From an uncultured Acidobacteriia bacterium (GTDB taxonomy: Bacteria; Acidobacteriota; Terriglobia; Bryobacterales; Bryobacteraceae), in the NCBI GenBank assembly GCA_903907865.1, contig CAIVPR010000101.1:1-57478 (forward strand): DNA of 57,478 nucleotides, written 5' to 3'. The notes beneath the pieces were generated by a model that saw nothing but the letters and a program-made list of their open reading frames with translations, ran no database searches and had not been told where the DNA came from. The translations under genes and the position numbers were made by a program. The number at the start of each line of letters is the position of its first letter. Positions within the stretch are counted from its first letter, which is position 1. Below are positions 24,806-37,300 of this stretch, piece after piece.

Positions 24806-25642
24806 ATGCAGAACGCAATTGAGAGCATTTTCGACAACAAGCCGGCGGTCTACACGGCGGAACACTTCGCGCTGTTCGAGCGCTTCAAGCGGGCGCTCAA
24901 CGCGGGCGAGATCCGTGCGGCCGAGCCGGATGCGTCGCAGGCCTGCGGATGGCGCGTCAACGGTTGGGTGAAGAAGGGGATCCTGCTGGGCTTCCGGCTG
25001 GGCGGGATCGTCGACATGTCGATCGACGCGAGCCGCCAGCCGTTCACCGACAAGTCGACGTACCCGGTTCGCAAGGTCGGCCCGAACGACGGCGTCCGGA
25101 TCGTGCCCGGTGGCTCGAGCATCCGCGACGGCGTCTACCTCGGCAAGGGCGTGACCTGCATGCCGCCGATGTACATCAACGTCGGGGCCTATGTTTCGGA
25201 CGGCACGATGGTGGATTCGCACGCGCTGGTCGGCAGCTGCGCGCAGATTGGGCGCAATGTGCACATCTCGGCGGCGTCGCAGATTGGCGGCGTTTTGGAG
25301 CCGGTGGGCGCGCTGCCGGTGATCATTGAGGACGACGTCCTCATCGGCGGCAACTGCGGGGTTTACGAGGGCACCGTGGTGAAGAAGGGCGCTGTGCTGG
25401 GGACGGGCACGATCCTGAACCGGTCTACGCCGGTGTACGACTTGGTGCGCGGGGACGTGATCCGCGCCGACGACAACGGACCGCTGGTGGTGCCGGAAGG
25501 TGCCGTGGTGATCGCAGGCTCCCGCGCTGTGACCAACGGGCCGGGCAAGGATTGGGGTATTTCCATCTACACGCCCGTCATCGTGAAGTACCGCGATGAG
25601 AAGACCGGTACCCGGGTGCAACTCGAAGACCTGCTGCGGTAG
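24806..25642 (+). CDS. dapD: Tetrahydrodipicolinate N-succinyltransferase
   Basis: 278 residues. The C-terminal two thirds form a left-handed beta helix of hexapeptide repeats ([54 protein letters not shown]), and the N-terminal helical domain (about 1-70) matches DapD. It transfers succinyl from succinyl-CoA to tetrahydrodipicolinate, which shows that this organism uses the succinylase branch. It begins three bases after dapA. It is the last gene of the operon, and the aminotransferase step, dapF and lysA are not nearby. Confidence 0.94.
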   Translation: MQNAIESIFDNKPAVYTAEHFALFERFKRALNAGEIRAAEPDASQACGWRVNGWVKKGILLGFRLGGIVDMSIDASRQPFTDKSTYPVRKVGPNDGVRIVPGGSSIRDGVYLGKGVTCMPPMYINVGAYVSDGTMVDSHALVGSCAQIGRNVHISAASQIGGVLEPVGALPVIIEDDVLIGGNCGVYEGTVVKKGAVLGTGTILNRSTPVYDLVRGDVIRADDNGPLVVPEGAVVIAGSRAVTNGPGKDWGISIYTPVIVKYRDEKTGTRVQLEDLLR

Positions 25643-25689
25643 GCCGTATCGCCTTCCGGCATTGCTGGCTTGCCCTCGCTTCAGCGAAG

Positions 25690-25762
25690 AACAAGGCCTT
25701 GCGGTCGTGGCTCGGCAAGATCGTGATTCAGCCGAGCCGCGACCGCGAAGGAGCGTTTGTTG
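25690..25762. repeat. Dispersed palindromic repeat, copy 2
   Basis: Left arm CCTTGCGGTCGTGGCTCGG faces right arm CCGAGCCGCGACCGCGAAGG-GAGCGTTTGTT across a short loop. The right arm is almost identical to copies 1 and 3. It lies 48 bases after the dapD stop. Confidence 0.75.
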
Positions 25763-25854
25763 GGTGAACCGGGAATGCGTTGTGGTACGCCAACTGCCGT
25801 TTCCAGAGTAATGTCGGTGAGGCCCGAATTGAAAAACGGCCTGATCTCGATGAA

Positions 25855-26510
25855 GCCCGCTGAGCTGACTCGGTTGGGGCTGGGGATCGACACCCACCGG
25901 CCCCGCACCACCGCCGGTAAACAGACGGCAGCCGTGTCAATGCCCTACGCCACGGACTAACCGGACGCACCGTCGTCATCCCCGCCGACGACCTCGACCT
26001 CTACAAAAGCCACGTCAAAACCCTAACCGCGTCCCTCAATCCAGAAAACCCCGGAGGAGACCCAGCTCGCCGCCCTCATCGCCGACGACTACCGGAGCCT
26101 CCAACGCGTCAAATCCATAGAGGACGGCATCTTCGCCATGCAATTCGCCGAGTGCGAAGCCCTCGCGAACAATCCGTGCGTCGACGCCACCCCCAACCAA
26201 GCGAAAGCCTTCCTCGACCACTCGAAGAAACTCGAACGCATCACCCTGCACGGCCAGCGCATCCAACGCGCCAACAAGAACGCGACAGCCCGTCTCGAAA
26301 AGCTCCAAGCTCTCCCACCGCGTCGATACTACATCAAAGGCGCTGAACTCCGAATCCCGGTTGCCGGACTTATCCTCACGACCCGCGCAGCTCTGTACCC
26401 CTGGCCAAGGCTTTGAATTTTCTCCCGCCGAATTCGCCCAAGCCATCGCCCTCGAAGACAGCCTCCGTCAAGCCCGTCGGCTCCCCAAACCCCTCGCGAA
26501 AGCCGCCTGA
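25855..26510 (+). pseudogene. Frameshifted member of a lineage-repeated 'NALRHGLTGR' hypothetical family
   Basis: Fragments of one protein lie in different frames along this stretch. PRTTAGKQTAAV ends near 25938. VNALRHGLTGRTVVIPADD follows from about 25938. TPEETQLAALIADDYRSL begins near 26050 and runs on to ATARLEKLQAL near 26318. Then QGFEFSPAEFAQAIALEDS runs from about 26404 to the TGA at 26508. At least three indels are needed to join them. The family (GPRT..GK......NALRHGLT) recurs in Acidobacteria and Planctomycetes with unknown function (from memory). A second decayed member lies at 56640-57195. Confidence 0.72.
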
Positions 26511-26688
26511 GGCCATGACGGTTGCCCCCCGAACCGCCGCCTCATCCGGCAACCATGGGATGTCACCTTGGCCCAAGACCCAAGATGAACGACTGATGTG
26601 CAACATTTGTCCGCCTGCGGGGATGACGCAATCATTCCGAGGATGCCGCAGTCGTTCCCCAATCCCCCAGTCGAACCCCCTAACTGAA

Positions 26689-26697
26689 TGCTACAAT
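26689..26697 (+). promoter_or_regulatory. Extended -10 promoter element of gyrA
   Basis: TGCTACAAT (TG-n-TACAAT) lies 37 bases before the gyrA ATG. No good -35 is seen, as is usual for extended -10 promoters. The same TGn-TANAAT pattern occurs before yceD and the 39.5-kb hypothetical gene. Confidence 0.5.
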
Positions 26698-26734
26698 AAG
26701 ACTTAACCTAACCGTTACACCCCAAAACCGACAC

Positions 26735-29353
<2,619 letters not shown>

Positions 29354-29367
29354 CTGGGGCTACCTTT

Positions 29368-29583
29368 ATGATGTTCCATGTGACGTTGCAGCCGGCCGAG
29401 GATGGTTGGATCGTGGCGGAATGCCCGGCGCTACCGGGTTGCGTCTCCCAAGGCCGCGATGAAAAGGAAGCCTTGGAGGCCGTCACCGAGGCCATCCGCG
29501 CTTGGCTGTGGGCCGAGGACCAGAAGGCCCTTCAGACCATGCCGTCAGGCTCGGACTGCACCCCGTTCCTCGTTGCCGTCTAA
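29368..29583 (+). CDS. hicB: HicB-like antitoxin
   Basis: 71 residues. The sequence FHVTLQPAEDGWIVAECPAL, then PGCVSQGRDEKEALEAVTEAI, is the partial RNase-H-like fold of HicB antitoxins, without a C-terminal DNA-binding domain. It begins 14 bases after the gyrA stop at one of two adjacent ATGs (29368 or 29371). It would neutralise HicA, which follows but is frameshifted, so this antitoxin is probably an orphan. Confidence 0.8.
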   Translation: MMFHVTLQPAEDGWIVAECPALPGCVSQGRDEKEALEAVTEAIRAWLWAEDQKALQTMPSGSDCTPFLVAV

Positions 29584-29595
29584 CGCTGCGTCGAA

Positions 29596-29816
29596 ATGGG
29601 AAGGCTCGGCAATATCTCGGGAAAAGAAGCTGCCGCCACGTTTCAGCGAGCAGGTTGGCGGCCCGTGGGGCAGGTCGGTAGCCACTTGGTTCTCATCAAG
29701 CTAGGAGTTCGGGCAATCTCTCTATCCCGCAGCACAAGGAGTTGTCGCTGGGCACGTTGCGGTCACTGATCAAGAGCGCGGGGCTGACCGTCGATGAGTT
29801 CCTCAAACTCCGGTAA
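29596..29816 (+). pseudogene. hicA: hicA mRNA-interferase gene with a frameshift
   Basis: The first part, from ATG 29596, reads MGRLGNISGKEAAATFQRAG, then WRPVGQVGSHLVLIK, which is a clear HicA N-terminus with the conserved GSH motif. Near 29700 the frame shifts, and the rest (LSIPQHKELSLGTLRSLIKS, then AGLTVDEFLKLR and a stop) is found one base out of register. Loss of a single G in the GGAG run near 29704 would explain it. Without the shift the protein would be about 73 residues, normal for HicA. It could be a true pseudogene or a sequencing error. Confidence 0.8.
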
Positions 29817-29831
29817 ACCAGCCTCACGACT

Positions 29832-29840
29832 TGCTATAAT
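29832..29840 (+). promoter_or_regulatory. Extended -10 promoter of yceD-rpmF-plsX
   Basis: TGCTATAAT is a perfect TATAAT with the TGn extension, 28 bases before the yceD ATG. The -35 region is poor. Confidence 0.6.
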
Positions 29841-29868
29841 TGAAGATTCCGCTCCCCCAAAAAAAGCC

Positions 29869-30405
29869 ATGCTACTCACCATCAAGGAGATGGAGGTCCA
29901 TCCCCGGCCCTTCGACCACGCGTGGCAACCGGGCGAGATCGATTTCTCCGACTCCTCCACCCGCCAGATCGGCCCCGTTGTCGCCTCCGGCGTGGCTGAA
30001 CTGATCGAACACACCGGCGGCCAGGTTCGGGTCCAAGGCCGCGTTGCAGCCGACCTCGAGGCCGACTGCGACCGCTGCCTCGCGCCCGCCCGTTTCCACA
30101 TCGAGACCGAGTTCGACCTCTTCTACCAGCCGGCAGGCGAGGCCTTGGGCGAGGACGAGGTGGCCGTTGACGAGTCGGAAGTCGAAATCGGCTTCTACGA
30201 CCTGCCCGGCATCGAACTCGAGGACATCCTCCGCGAACAGCTTTTGCTCCAACTCCCGATGCAGCGCGTTTGCCGCGAATCCTGCAAGGGAATCTGCCTC
30301 GTCTGTGGCGGCAACCGCAACGAAATCGATTGCAACTGCAGCACCCGGTCGGGCGACGACCGGTGGACTGCCCTCGAATCCCTGCACATCGAAACCCATA
30401 AGTAA
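29869..30405 (+). CDS. yceD: YceD/DUF177 family protein (23S rRNA accumulation protein)
   Basis: 178 residues with the DUF177 pattern: VRVQGRVAADLEADCDRCLA in the centre and a C-terminal acidic and cysteine cluster (CRESCKGICLVCGGNRNEID, then CNC) that probably binds a metal. YceD is needed for normal 23S rRNA levels. It is nearly always followed by rpmF and plsX, as here. The start at 29869 is preferred over an upstream in-frame ATG at 29794, which lies in the hicA remnant and before the promoter. Confidence 0.9.
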   Translation: MLLTIKEMEVHPRPFDHAWQPGEIDFSDSSTRQIGPVVASGVAELIEHTGGQVRVQGRVAADLEADCDRCLAPARFHIETEFDLFYQPAGEALGEDEVAVDESEVEIGFYDLPGIELEDILREQLLLQLPMQRVCRESCKGICLVCGGNRNEIDCNCSTRSGDDRWTALESLHIETHK

Positions 30406-30426
30406 TAATAGAAAGAAGTACCAGCA

Positions 30427-30609
30427 ATGCCCAATCCGAAAAGAAGACACTCCCACCAGCGCACCCAGACTCGTCGTGCGCACGACCACCTCGCCAAGCC
30501 GGCGAAGGCGGAATGCCCCAATTGCCAGGAACCCAAGCTGCCCCACCGCGTATGCCCCAAGTGCGGCCAGTACAAGGGCCGCGAAGTGATTGAAACCGCA
30601 GCCGAATAG
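30427..30609 (+). CDS. rpmF: 50S ribosomal protein L32
   Basis: 60 residues. It begins [20 protein letters not shown] as L32 does and carries four zinc-ligand-type cysteines in two pairs (CPNC, CPKC), the zinc-ribbon form of L32. It sits between yceD and plsX, the standard order. Confidence 0.96.
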   Translation: MPNPKRRHSHQRTQTRRAHDHLAKPAKAECPNCQEPKLPHRVCPKCGQYKGREVIETAAE

Positions 30610-30650
30610 CTGCTGTTTCCGAATCCTCTCCCCAGCGATACCCTGAGCGA

Positions 30651-31661
30651 ATGGCAACCATTGCAGTAGACGCGATGGGGGGCGACAAGGCCCCGGTTCC
30701 AGAAGTCGAAGGCGCACTCAAAGCCGCCCGCGAGTTTGGCCACAGCGTGGTCCTTGTCGGCGACAGCGAATCCGTGCGTCGTGAGCTGGAAAAGCAGGGC
30801 TATGCCCGGGACCTTCCCATCGAGGTAGTCCATGCGTCCGAACGCATCACCATGGACGACCACGCGGCCAAGGCCGCGCGCGGCAAGAAGGGCAGCTCGA
30901 TGCACCTCTGCGCCCGCCTCGTCGCAGACGGAAAGGCTGACGGCTTCATCTCCGCCGGCAACACCGGTGCCTGCATGGCCATTGCCAAGATGATCCTAGG
31001 CAAGGTGCCGGGCGTTGACCGTCCGGCGCTTTCCGGCGTTTTCCCCACCATGAAGGGCACGCCCGTCGTGGTGCTCGACGTGGGTGCCAACGTCGATTGC
31101 GAGCCCCAGATGATCGCCCAGTTTGCGCTGATGGGCGAAATCTATTCCCGTTGCGTGCTCAAGGTGACCCGTCCCCGCGTCGGCCTGCTCTCCATCGGCG
31201 AGGAGGAGCATAAGGGCAACGCGCTCACCCGCGATTCCACCCCGCTCCTGAAGGACCTCGGTGTCGAATTCATCGGCAACGTGGAAGGCCGCGACCTGTT
31301 TTCGGGCCTGGCCGACGTCATCGTCTGCGACGGCTTCGTGGGAAACGTGGCGCTCAAACTGAGCGAAGGGTTGGTCGAAATGATCCGCTCCATGCTGCGG
31401 GAGTCGCTCGAATCCTCGCTCGCCGGAAAAATCGGTTACGCCCTCTCGCGCTCCGCCTACGCCGATTTCAAGAAACGCCTCGACTACTCCGAGATCGGCG
31501 GCGCGCCGCTCTTGGGCGTAAAAGGGGTCTGCATCATCTGCCACGGCCGTTCCGACGGGCATGCGATAAAAAATGCCATCAGAAGTGCGGCGGAGTATGC
31601 ATCCAGCAATATGAACCAACGCATCGAAGAAGAGTTGCGCGAGTTTGCGCAAGCCGGTTAG
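30651..31661 (+). CDS. plsX: Phosphate acyltransferase PlsX
   Basis: 336 residues. The start [15 protein letters not shown] is the PlsX hallmark, followed by [19 protein letters not shown] and a C-terminal [12 protein letters not shown]. It converts acyl-ACP to acyl phosphate for PlsY, the first step of membrane phospholipid synthesis in most bacteria, at the inner face of the membrane. The operon order yceD-rpmF-plsX is conserved. Confidence 0.96.
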   Translation: MATIAVDAMGGDKAPVPEVEGALKAAREFGHSVVLVGDSESVRRELEKQGYARDLPIEVVHASERITMDDHAAKAARGKKGSSMHLCARLVADGKADGFISAGNTGACMAIAKMILGKVPGVDRPALSGVFPTMKGTPVVVLDVGANVDCEPQMIAQFALMGEIYSRCVLKVTRPRVGLLSIGEEEHKGNALTRDSTPLLKDLGVEFIGNVEGRDLFSGLADVIVCDGFVGNVALKLSEGLVEMIRSMLRESLESSLAGKIGYALSRSAYADFKKRLDYSEIGGAPLLGVKGVCIICHGRSDGHAIKNAIRSAAEYASSNMNQRIEEELREFAQAG

Positions 31662-31684
31662 TCCAATACTCGTCCTAGCAGCGT

Positions 31685-33940
31685 ATGCGTTGTATCCCAG
31701 TCATTCTTCTCGGGGCGCTGGCCGTCCATGGCCAGTCCGCCTCTGATTTCAATCACGTCCAATGGACCATGTCCGCCGAGCAGGCGTCGACCAAGGCCGG
31801 GGGCACGGTGCTGGCCAAGCTGGTCGCCCAAATCGATCCCGGCTGGCACATGTACTCGCCGACCACCCCTCCCGGGCCCATCGCCACCACTTTCCGGGCT
31901 GTTGATTCCCCCGCTGCCGAGAGTGTCGCGATCTTCCAGCCTGCCCCCGTCCGTAAATTCGACCCCAATTTCAACGCAGACACCGAGACCTTCGAGGGTA
32001 CCCAGACTTTCTACGCGCGCATCCAGCTGAAGAAGGATCTTGCCGCAGGACCGGTTGAGCTTGCTGTCGAGTCCCGCTACCAGACCTGCAGTGGCACCTC
32101 CTGCATCCCTCCGAGGACGCGTCGGGTGAGCGCGAAGTTCACCATTGATCCTGCGTCGGCTGCGGAGGCCCCGATTCCCCGCGGATTCACCGAGGCGATC
32201 CGTCCCGCAGCCCCCACCAGTTCCGACGATGCCAACCTGTTTTCCTTTCTCGGGATCGCCTTTGGTTTCGGCTTGGCCGCGGTCTTCACGCCCTGCGTTT
32301 TTCCGATGATCCCCATCACGATATCCTACTTCGTCGGCCAAAAGGGCGGCCTCAGACAGGCGGCCACGTTCTGCATGGGGATCGTCGTTCTGTTCACTGC
32401 CTTGGGCTTGCTGGCAACGTTGACGATGGGGCCGGCGGGCGTGAACCATCTCGGCGCAAGCGTCTGGGTGAATGCGTTTATTTCGATTGTCTTCCTCGTG
32501 TTCGGCATGAGCCTGCTTGGAGCTTTCGAGATCACGATTCCCTCCAGCATCCTGACAAAGCTCAACGCGGCGTCCAACCAGGGCGGCGTTGTAGGCTCGC
32601 TGCTGATGGGCCTGACGTTTGCGCTGGCCTCGTTCGCCTGCATCGGACCATTCATGGGGACCCTGCTGGCGGCATCCGTGACCGGCGGCAAACTCCGTCC
32701 GGTTGTCGGAATGATGGCGTTCGCCAGCGGCTTGTCGTCGCCTTTTTTCCTGCTCGCCCTGTTCCCGGCTTGGCTGAAAAAGCTGCCTCGGAATGGTGAA
32801 TGGTTGGCGCGGGTGAAGGTCGTGATGGGCTTTTTCGTGCTGGCGGCGCTGCTCAAGTACCTCCACAACGTGGATGACGTCCTGAAAACCGGCATCTTGA
32901 CACGCGAGCGTTTTATCGCCGCTTGGGTCGTACTGGCAGTGATGGTCGGCTTGTACTTGTTGGGTTACGTCCGCCTGCCGGGCATCTCTTCGGACGCCGA
33001 ACTGGGCGCGGGGCGGCTGCTTGCGGGCATGCTGGCCGTCGCCGCCGGACTTAGTCTGACACCAGGCATGTTCAATGCCAAGCTGGGCGAAATCGAGGCT
33101 TACATTCCGCCTCCCGAGTCCGGCGCGGTCTTCGGTGGCGCTGCCGGTGTTTCGGCACCGGAGTTGGCGTGGATCGAGAACGATCTCGAAGGCGCTTTCA
33201 AACGGGCCAAGGCCGAAAACAAGAAAGTGCTGGTGGATTTCACCGGCGACGCCTGCACCAATTGCAAGTGGATGAAGGCGAACCTGTTCCCGAGGCCGGA
33301 AGTCGCCGGGCCGATGCGGAATTTGGTGTTGGTGGAACTCTACACCGATCGTTCCGACGCCGTCTCCGAGTCCTACCAGAAGCTGGAGGCGGAGAAATTC
33401 CATACCGTCGCCATCCCGTTCTACGTGCTGTACGATTCGGACCGGAACGTGGTCTCGACGTTCGCCGACAGGACCGAGGAATCGTCCAAGTTCCTCGCAT
33501 TCCTGAATTCGGGCCCGGCAGCCGTTGGGAATGCGGTCGTCGCGGCGTCGGCGCTCGCAGGCGGTCCGTTCAAGACCGTGGACGGCGCTCCGCTCGACAT
33601 GGGTGGTTGGAAGGGCAAGGTCGTCGTGGTGAATTACTGGGCGACTTGGTGCATTCCCTGCCGCCAGGAGATCCCGGAGTTTAATAGGATGAGCAAGGAA
33701 CTGGGCGGTGCCGGGGTCGAGGTGGTTGGCATCAATATGGACGAAGAGGGGGCGGAAGCTGTGAAGCCGTTCCTCAAGAAGATGCCGATGAACTATACTG
33801 TCGGCCTCGGCACGGGCTCGCTGGCGCAACTGCCCGTAACTCTGATCTTGGACCGTTCCGGGAAGACGGTGAAGCGTTTCGACGGCTTTGCCAAACCGGA
33901 AGAGATACGAGCCGCCGTGGTTGACGCACAGAAGCTGTAG
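31685..33940 (+). CDS. DsbD-type transmembrane thiol-disulfide reductase fused to a C-terminal TlpA-like thioredoxin
   Basis: 751 residues. The parts in order are: a signal peptide (about 1-17); a DsbD-alpha immunoglobulin-like domain (about 20-165) with the pair CSGTSC; a CcdA-like membrane domain of about eight helices (180-470) with cysteines in FTPCVFPM and FACIGPF; a thioredoxin domain with Cys524 and Cys527 (GDACTNCK); and an extra TlpA/ResA-like thioredoxin (about 620-751) with Cys656 and Cys659 (WATWCIPCRQ). It would carry electrons from cytoplasmic thioredoxin to periplasmic thiols. Canonical DsbD lacks the last domain, which may be a tethered delivery module for cytochrome maturation or similar (inference). 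It follows plsX by 23 bases, and a palindromic repeat follows it. Confidence 0.9.
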   Translation: MRCIPVILLGALAVHGQSASDFNHVQWTMSAEQASTKAGGTVLAKLVAQIDPGWHMYSPTTPPGPIATTFRAVDSPAAESVAIFQPAPVRKFDPNFNADTETFEGTQTFYARIQLKKDLAAGPVELAVESRYQTCSGTSCIPPRTRRVSAKFTIDPASAAEAPIPRGFTEAIRPAAPTSSDDANLFSFLGIAFGFGLAAVFTPCVFPMIPITISYFVGQKGGLRQAATFCMGIVVLFTALGLLATLTMGPAGVNHLGASVWVNAFISIVFLVFGMSLLGAFEITIPSSILTKLNAASNQGGVVGSLLMGLTFALASFACIGPFMGTLLAASVTGGKLRPVVGMMAFASGLSSPFFLLALFPAWLKKLPRNGEWLARVKVVMGFFVLAALLKYLHNVDDVLKTGILTRERFIAAWVVLAVMVGLYLLGYVRLPGISSDAELGAGRLLAGMLAVAAGLSLTPGMFNAKLGEIEAYIPPPESGAVFGGAAGVSAPELAWIENDLEGAFKRAKAENKKVLVDFTGDACTNCKWMKANLFPRPEVAGPMRNLVLVELYTDRSDAVSESYQKLEAEKFHTVAIPFYVLYDSDRNVVSTFADRTEESSKFLAFLNSGPAAVGNAVVAASALAGGPFKTVDGAPLDMGGWKGKVVVVNYWATWCIPCRQEIPEFNRMSKELGGAGVEVVGINMDEEGAEAVKPFLKKMPMNYTVGLGTGSLAQLPVTLILDRSGKTVKRFDGFAKPEEIRAAVVDAQKL

Positions 33941-33993
33941 TTCCGTGGCGCACGCAATCCGCGGGCCGCGTCGAAGAATCCTTTGGGTCCCCG

Positions 33994-34069
33994 AACAAAC
34001 GCTCCCTCGCGGTCGCGGCTCTGCAGAATCAACATGTTTCCGAGCCGCGACCGCGAGGGAGTGTTTGTT
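33994..34069. repeat. Dispersed palindromic repeat, copy 3 (best preserved)
   Basis: Two 28-bp arms, 33994-34021 and 34042-34069, are inverted copies with a single mismatch around a 20-base loop. The left arm core is GCTCCCTCGCGGTCGCGGCT. It lies 54 bases after the DsbD-like gene, in the gap 33941-34313. Apart from this repeat and the terminator at 34259, that gap holds nothing recognisable. Confidence 0.85.
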
Positions 34070-34258
34070 TGCGCTTGCGTAACGATTCAGCTGACGGGTG
34101 TACGGGTCAGTGGAAAACCCTTGCAAGCAAAGGCTTGTTCACCGTTGAAGTCCTGATCGAACGAGGCGAAAGCTTGCTCATCCAAGGATGGCCACAACAC
34201 GGAGGGCAACCTAGCCCTAAGCTGGATTCATGGACTGAGCTCGACGTGTCGCTAACAC

Positions 34259-34288
34259 AAAAAAGGCCCCCGGGTTTCCCCGGGGGCC
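34259..34288 (-). terminator. Rho-independent terminator of TonB receptor 2
   Basis: A perfect 10-bp stem (GGCCCCCGGG paired with CCCGGGGGCC, loop of four) is followed on the minus strand by at least six T. It starts 26 bases past the receptor stop codon. On the plus strand the stem is followed by CTCTTTGTTT, so some bidirectional use is possible. Confidence 0.9.
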
Positions 34289-34313
34289 TCTTTGTTTGGA
34301 TCTCTACCCAGCC

Positions 34314-37300
34314 TTAGAAGTACAGGCGGAGCGAGAGCTGCATGTTGCGGACATCACCGTTCTTGCTGGTGATCTTTCCGAAGTTGCCGCTCGTCGGATC
34401 GGTGGACGCGATGCCACTCCAGTTCGGATGGTTGAAGGCGTTGAACGCCTCCGCGCGGAACTGGAAGCCGGTCTTCTCGGTGATCGCGAACTTCTTGAAC
34501 AAGCCCAAGTTCACGTTGTTGAAGCCGGGACCGTAGATCATGTCACGGATACCCTTTTGGGCGTTGAATGTGCCAGCTGCGGGAGCGGTCCAGATGGCGC
34601 TGCCATCGGCGTTCTTCGGCTGGAACCAGTAAACGGCTTGGCCGTCCGTCGCCAACTGCTTGGTGTAGTTGATCGGCGCGCCACTGTAGACCCAGTAATT
34701 GCCGATGCCGCCAGCCAAGCTGCCGTCGAGGCCGACGCCAGCGTAATCCTGACCGCGACCGATCGAGGTCGGCGTACCGGTCTGCTTCTGGATGATGCCG
34801 GAAACCTGCCAGCCGCCGAGAGCCTTGCCCACCAAGTCGTTGCGTCCCTTGAACACGGGCAGCTCGTACATGAAGTTGGCAATGAATACGTGACGGGCGT
34901 CAAATTCCGACGGACCCCAGAGGTTGCCCGCGTAGTAGGTGTTGGGGATGATGTCGCGCTGGTTGGAGCCGTCGTCCATGCTCTTGGAGAGCGTGTACGC
35001 CAGGCCGAACAGCAGGCCCTTCGTCAAGCGGCGGTTCCAGGAAACCTGCAACGAGTTGTAGCGGGAGCTCGCAACGTTGTCGGTTTCGCGGATCGAGTTG
35101 TAGCCCTTGTAGGGACGGAGCGCGTCGAGGTTGACACCGGGGTTGGCGGCGACAACGCTCGGGAGCGGCTGGTTGATGTTGGACTCGCGCTGCTGGTGCA
35201 GGCCACGGCGTCCGACGTACGCAACCGACAGGATCGAGTTGAGCGGCATCTCGCGTTCCACCGTGAAGTTCCAGTTCCAAGCTTCCGGATTCTTGAAATC
35301 GCGGCTCTGGGTGGTGACGGTGAGCGGGAGGCTGTTGGTGGTGGTGCCGCCCGGGTTGTCGGCGGAGCCGAACGAGACGTTGGCGGTCGGCTGGAAGGGC
35401 GGGTTGCCGCCGAGGAAGACCGAGTCGCTGACGCCCAAACGGGTGTAGAAGCGGCCGCCGCCGGTGCGGATGACCGTCTTCGGGTTCAGGTTGTAGGCGA
35501 TGCCCAAGCGCGGCTGGATCTGGTTCCAGCGAATCTGCGAGAAGTAGTTCGGATACTTGCCGCCGCGGAACAGGTAGTCGAGCGACGAGTTGCTGGCTTC
35601 GGGGAAGCGGCCCTTGGCCGACGACGGCCAGCCGGTACCCGGAATGACCATGCCGTTGTACTTGTCGCCGGAGCCCGGCAGGATGGTGCCGGTCTTTGGG
35701 TCGACCTTGACGGCTTGGCTCGGATCGTAGAGGGTCGGGTCGAACGCGATCATGTTGCCCCAGAGAGCGTGGTAGGGGACGATGACCGTATAGCGGAAGC
35801 CGTAGTTGACGGTCAGCTTGGAGTTGACCTTCCAGTTGTCCTGAACGAAGGGTTCGTATGAGGAGCCGCGGAAGATGGTGTAGGCGCGTTGGCCGAGTTC
35901 GGAGTAGCTGTCGAACAGGCCCATGGCCGTGTTTGCGATGGCGTTGCCGGTGCTCGGGTTGTTCGAGCGGCTGTCGCTGAACAAGAACTGGCCGTTCTGG
36001 TTGTTGGTGCAGGTCGGGCATGCGCTGACGTTGATTTCGTCGTTGTCATTTTCGCCCGAGCGCTCAAAGTAGAAGCCGAACTTGAAGGTGTGATTGCTCT
36101 TCACCCACGTCAAGCTGTCCGTGAACGTGTAGATCGGGCCCGCCGAGTGAGACGGATACGGGTTGCCGGTCAGACCGCTGAGGCCCGCGATGTTCGCGGT
36201 CGGGATGCGGTTTTGGATCAGCTTGCCGTCCGGGAAGATGTACTTGTAGTTGATGCCGGCCGTGGTGCGGTCGAAGAAGTGGGCGGTATCGACCGGGATA
36301 TACACGTCGTCGAGCGAAACCGTCACGACTGCCTCATTGACCATGGTGGGGCTGATGGTCCAGACGTGGTCGAGCGAGTTTGTCTGGTTCGGGCGGTTGA
36401 AGTACTTCGGCGTCTCGGTCGGAGTTCCGTCGAGTGGCTGGTATTCCCAGAACGCGTAGTTGTTGCGGCGGAACTGCAGGCGCATCTTGTCGTTGATGTT
36501 GTAATCAGCCGACAGTGTGTCCTTGCGCTGGTTCTGCGGGTGCTGGGCGGTGATGTAGTAGTTCGACGTGCCGCCGATGAAGTTGCCGGCCGAGAGATTC
36601 GGAACCGGATAGGCCTTCAGGATGCCGGAGCCGTTCTGGCTGACCTGGCTCTTCGGGATGATGTTGCCGGGGAAGGCAATGCCCGTGGTCGGATCCTTGA
36701 TGGTGACAACCTTGGCCTGCGTGTTGGCCGGCCCAAGGGCAAGCAACTCGCTGAAATCGCCCTGGCGCATCAGGAGCGTGGGAACGTTCCAGGTGGCGCT
36801 GTCGGTGAAGCGGTAGCGAACCCACTCCTCGCCGAAGTACCAGAAGAACTTGTCCTTGCTGCTGTTAAACTTGCCGGGCCAGTAGGCCGGGCCGCCGATG
36901 TTGTAACCGAACTGGTTGTAGCGGATGGGCGCGGCGAAGTTCTGTCCCGGGGTTTTGTTGCGCTGCCAGGTGTTGGCGTTGAAGACGTCGTTGCGGACGT
37001 ATTCATAGGCCGCGCCGTGGAAATCCTTGCCGCCCGGCTTGGTGACGATGCGGATCTGCGCGCCGGAGGTGCGTCCGTATTCGGCAGCATAGGCAGCCGT
37101 CAGGATCTGCACTTCCGAGGTCGAGTCCACGTCGGCCGCGCCGAGGCTGGTGCCGTTGGAACGGGTACGGGTGGCCGGTGCGCCGTCATACGTGATGAGG
37201 TTTTCCGGATTGCGGGAACCGTTGAAGTTTGACGGGCCCTGCGTGAAGTTGAAGCTGAGGCCGGCCAGGTTGCCGCCACGGGCACCGGGAACGAGCGACG

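Noticed and set aside
34069-34317. Small gene between the DsbD-like and receptor genes
   Set aside because: The frame begins inside the palindromic repeat and runs through the receptor terminator. It has no ribosome-binding site or domain.
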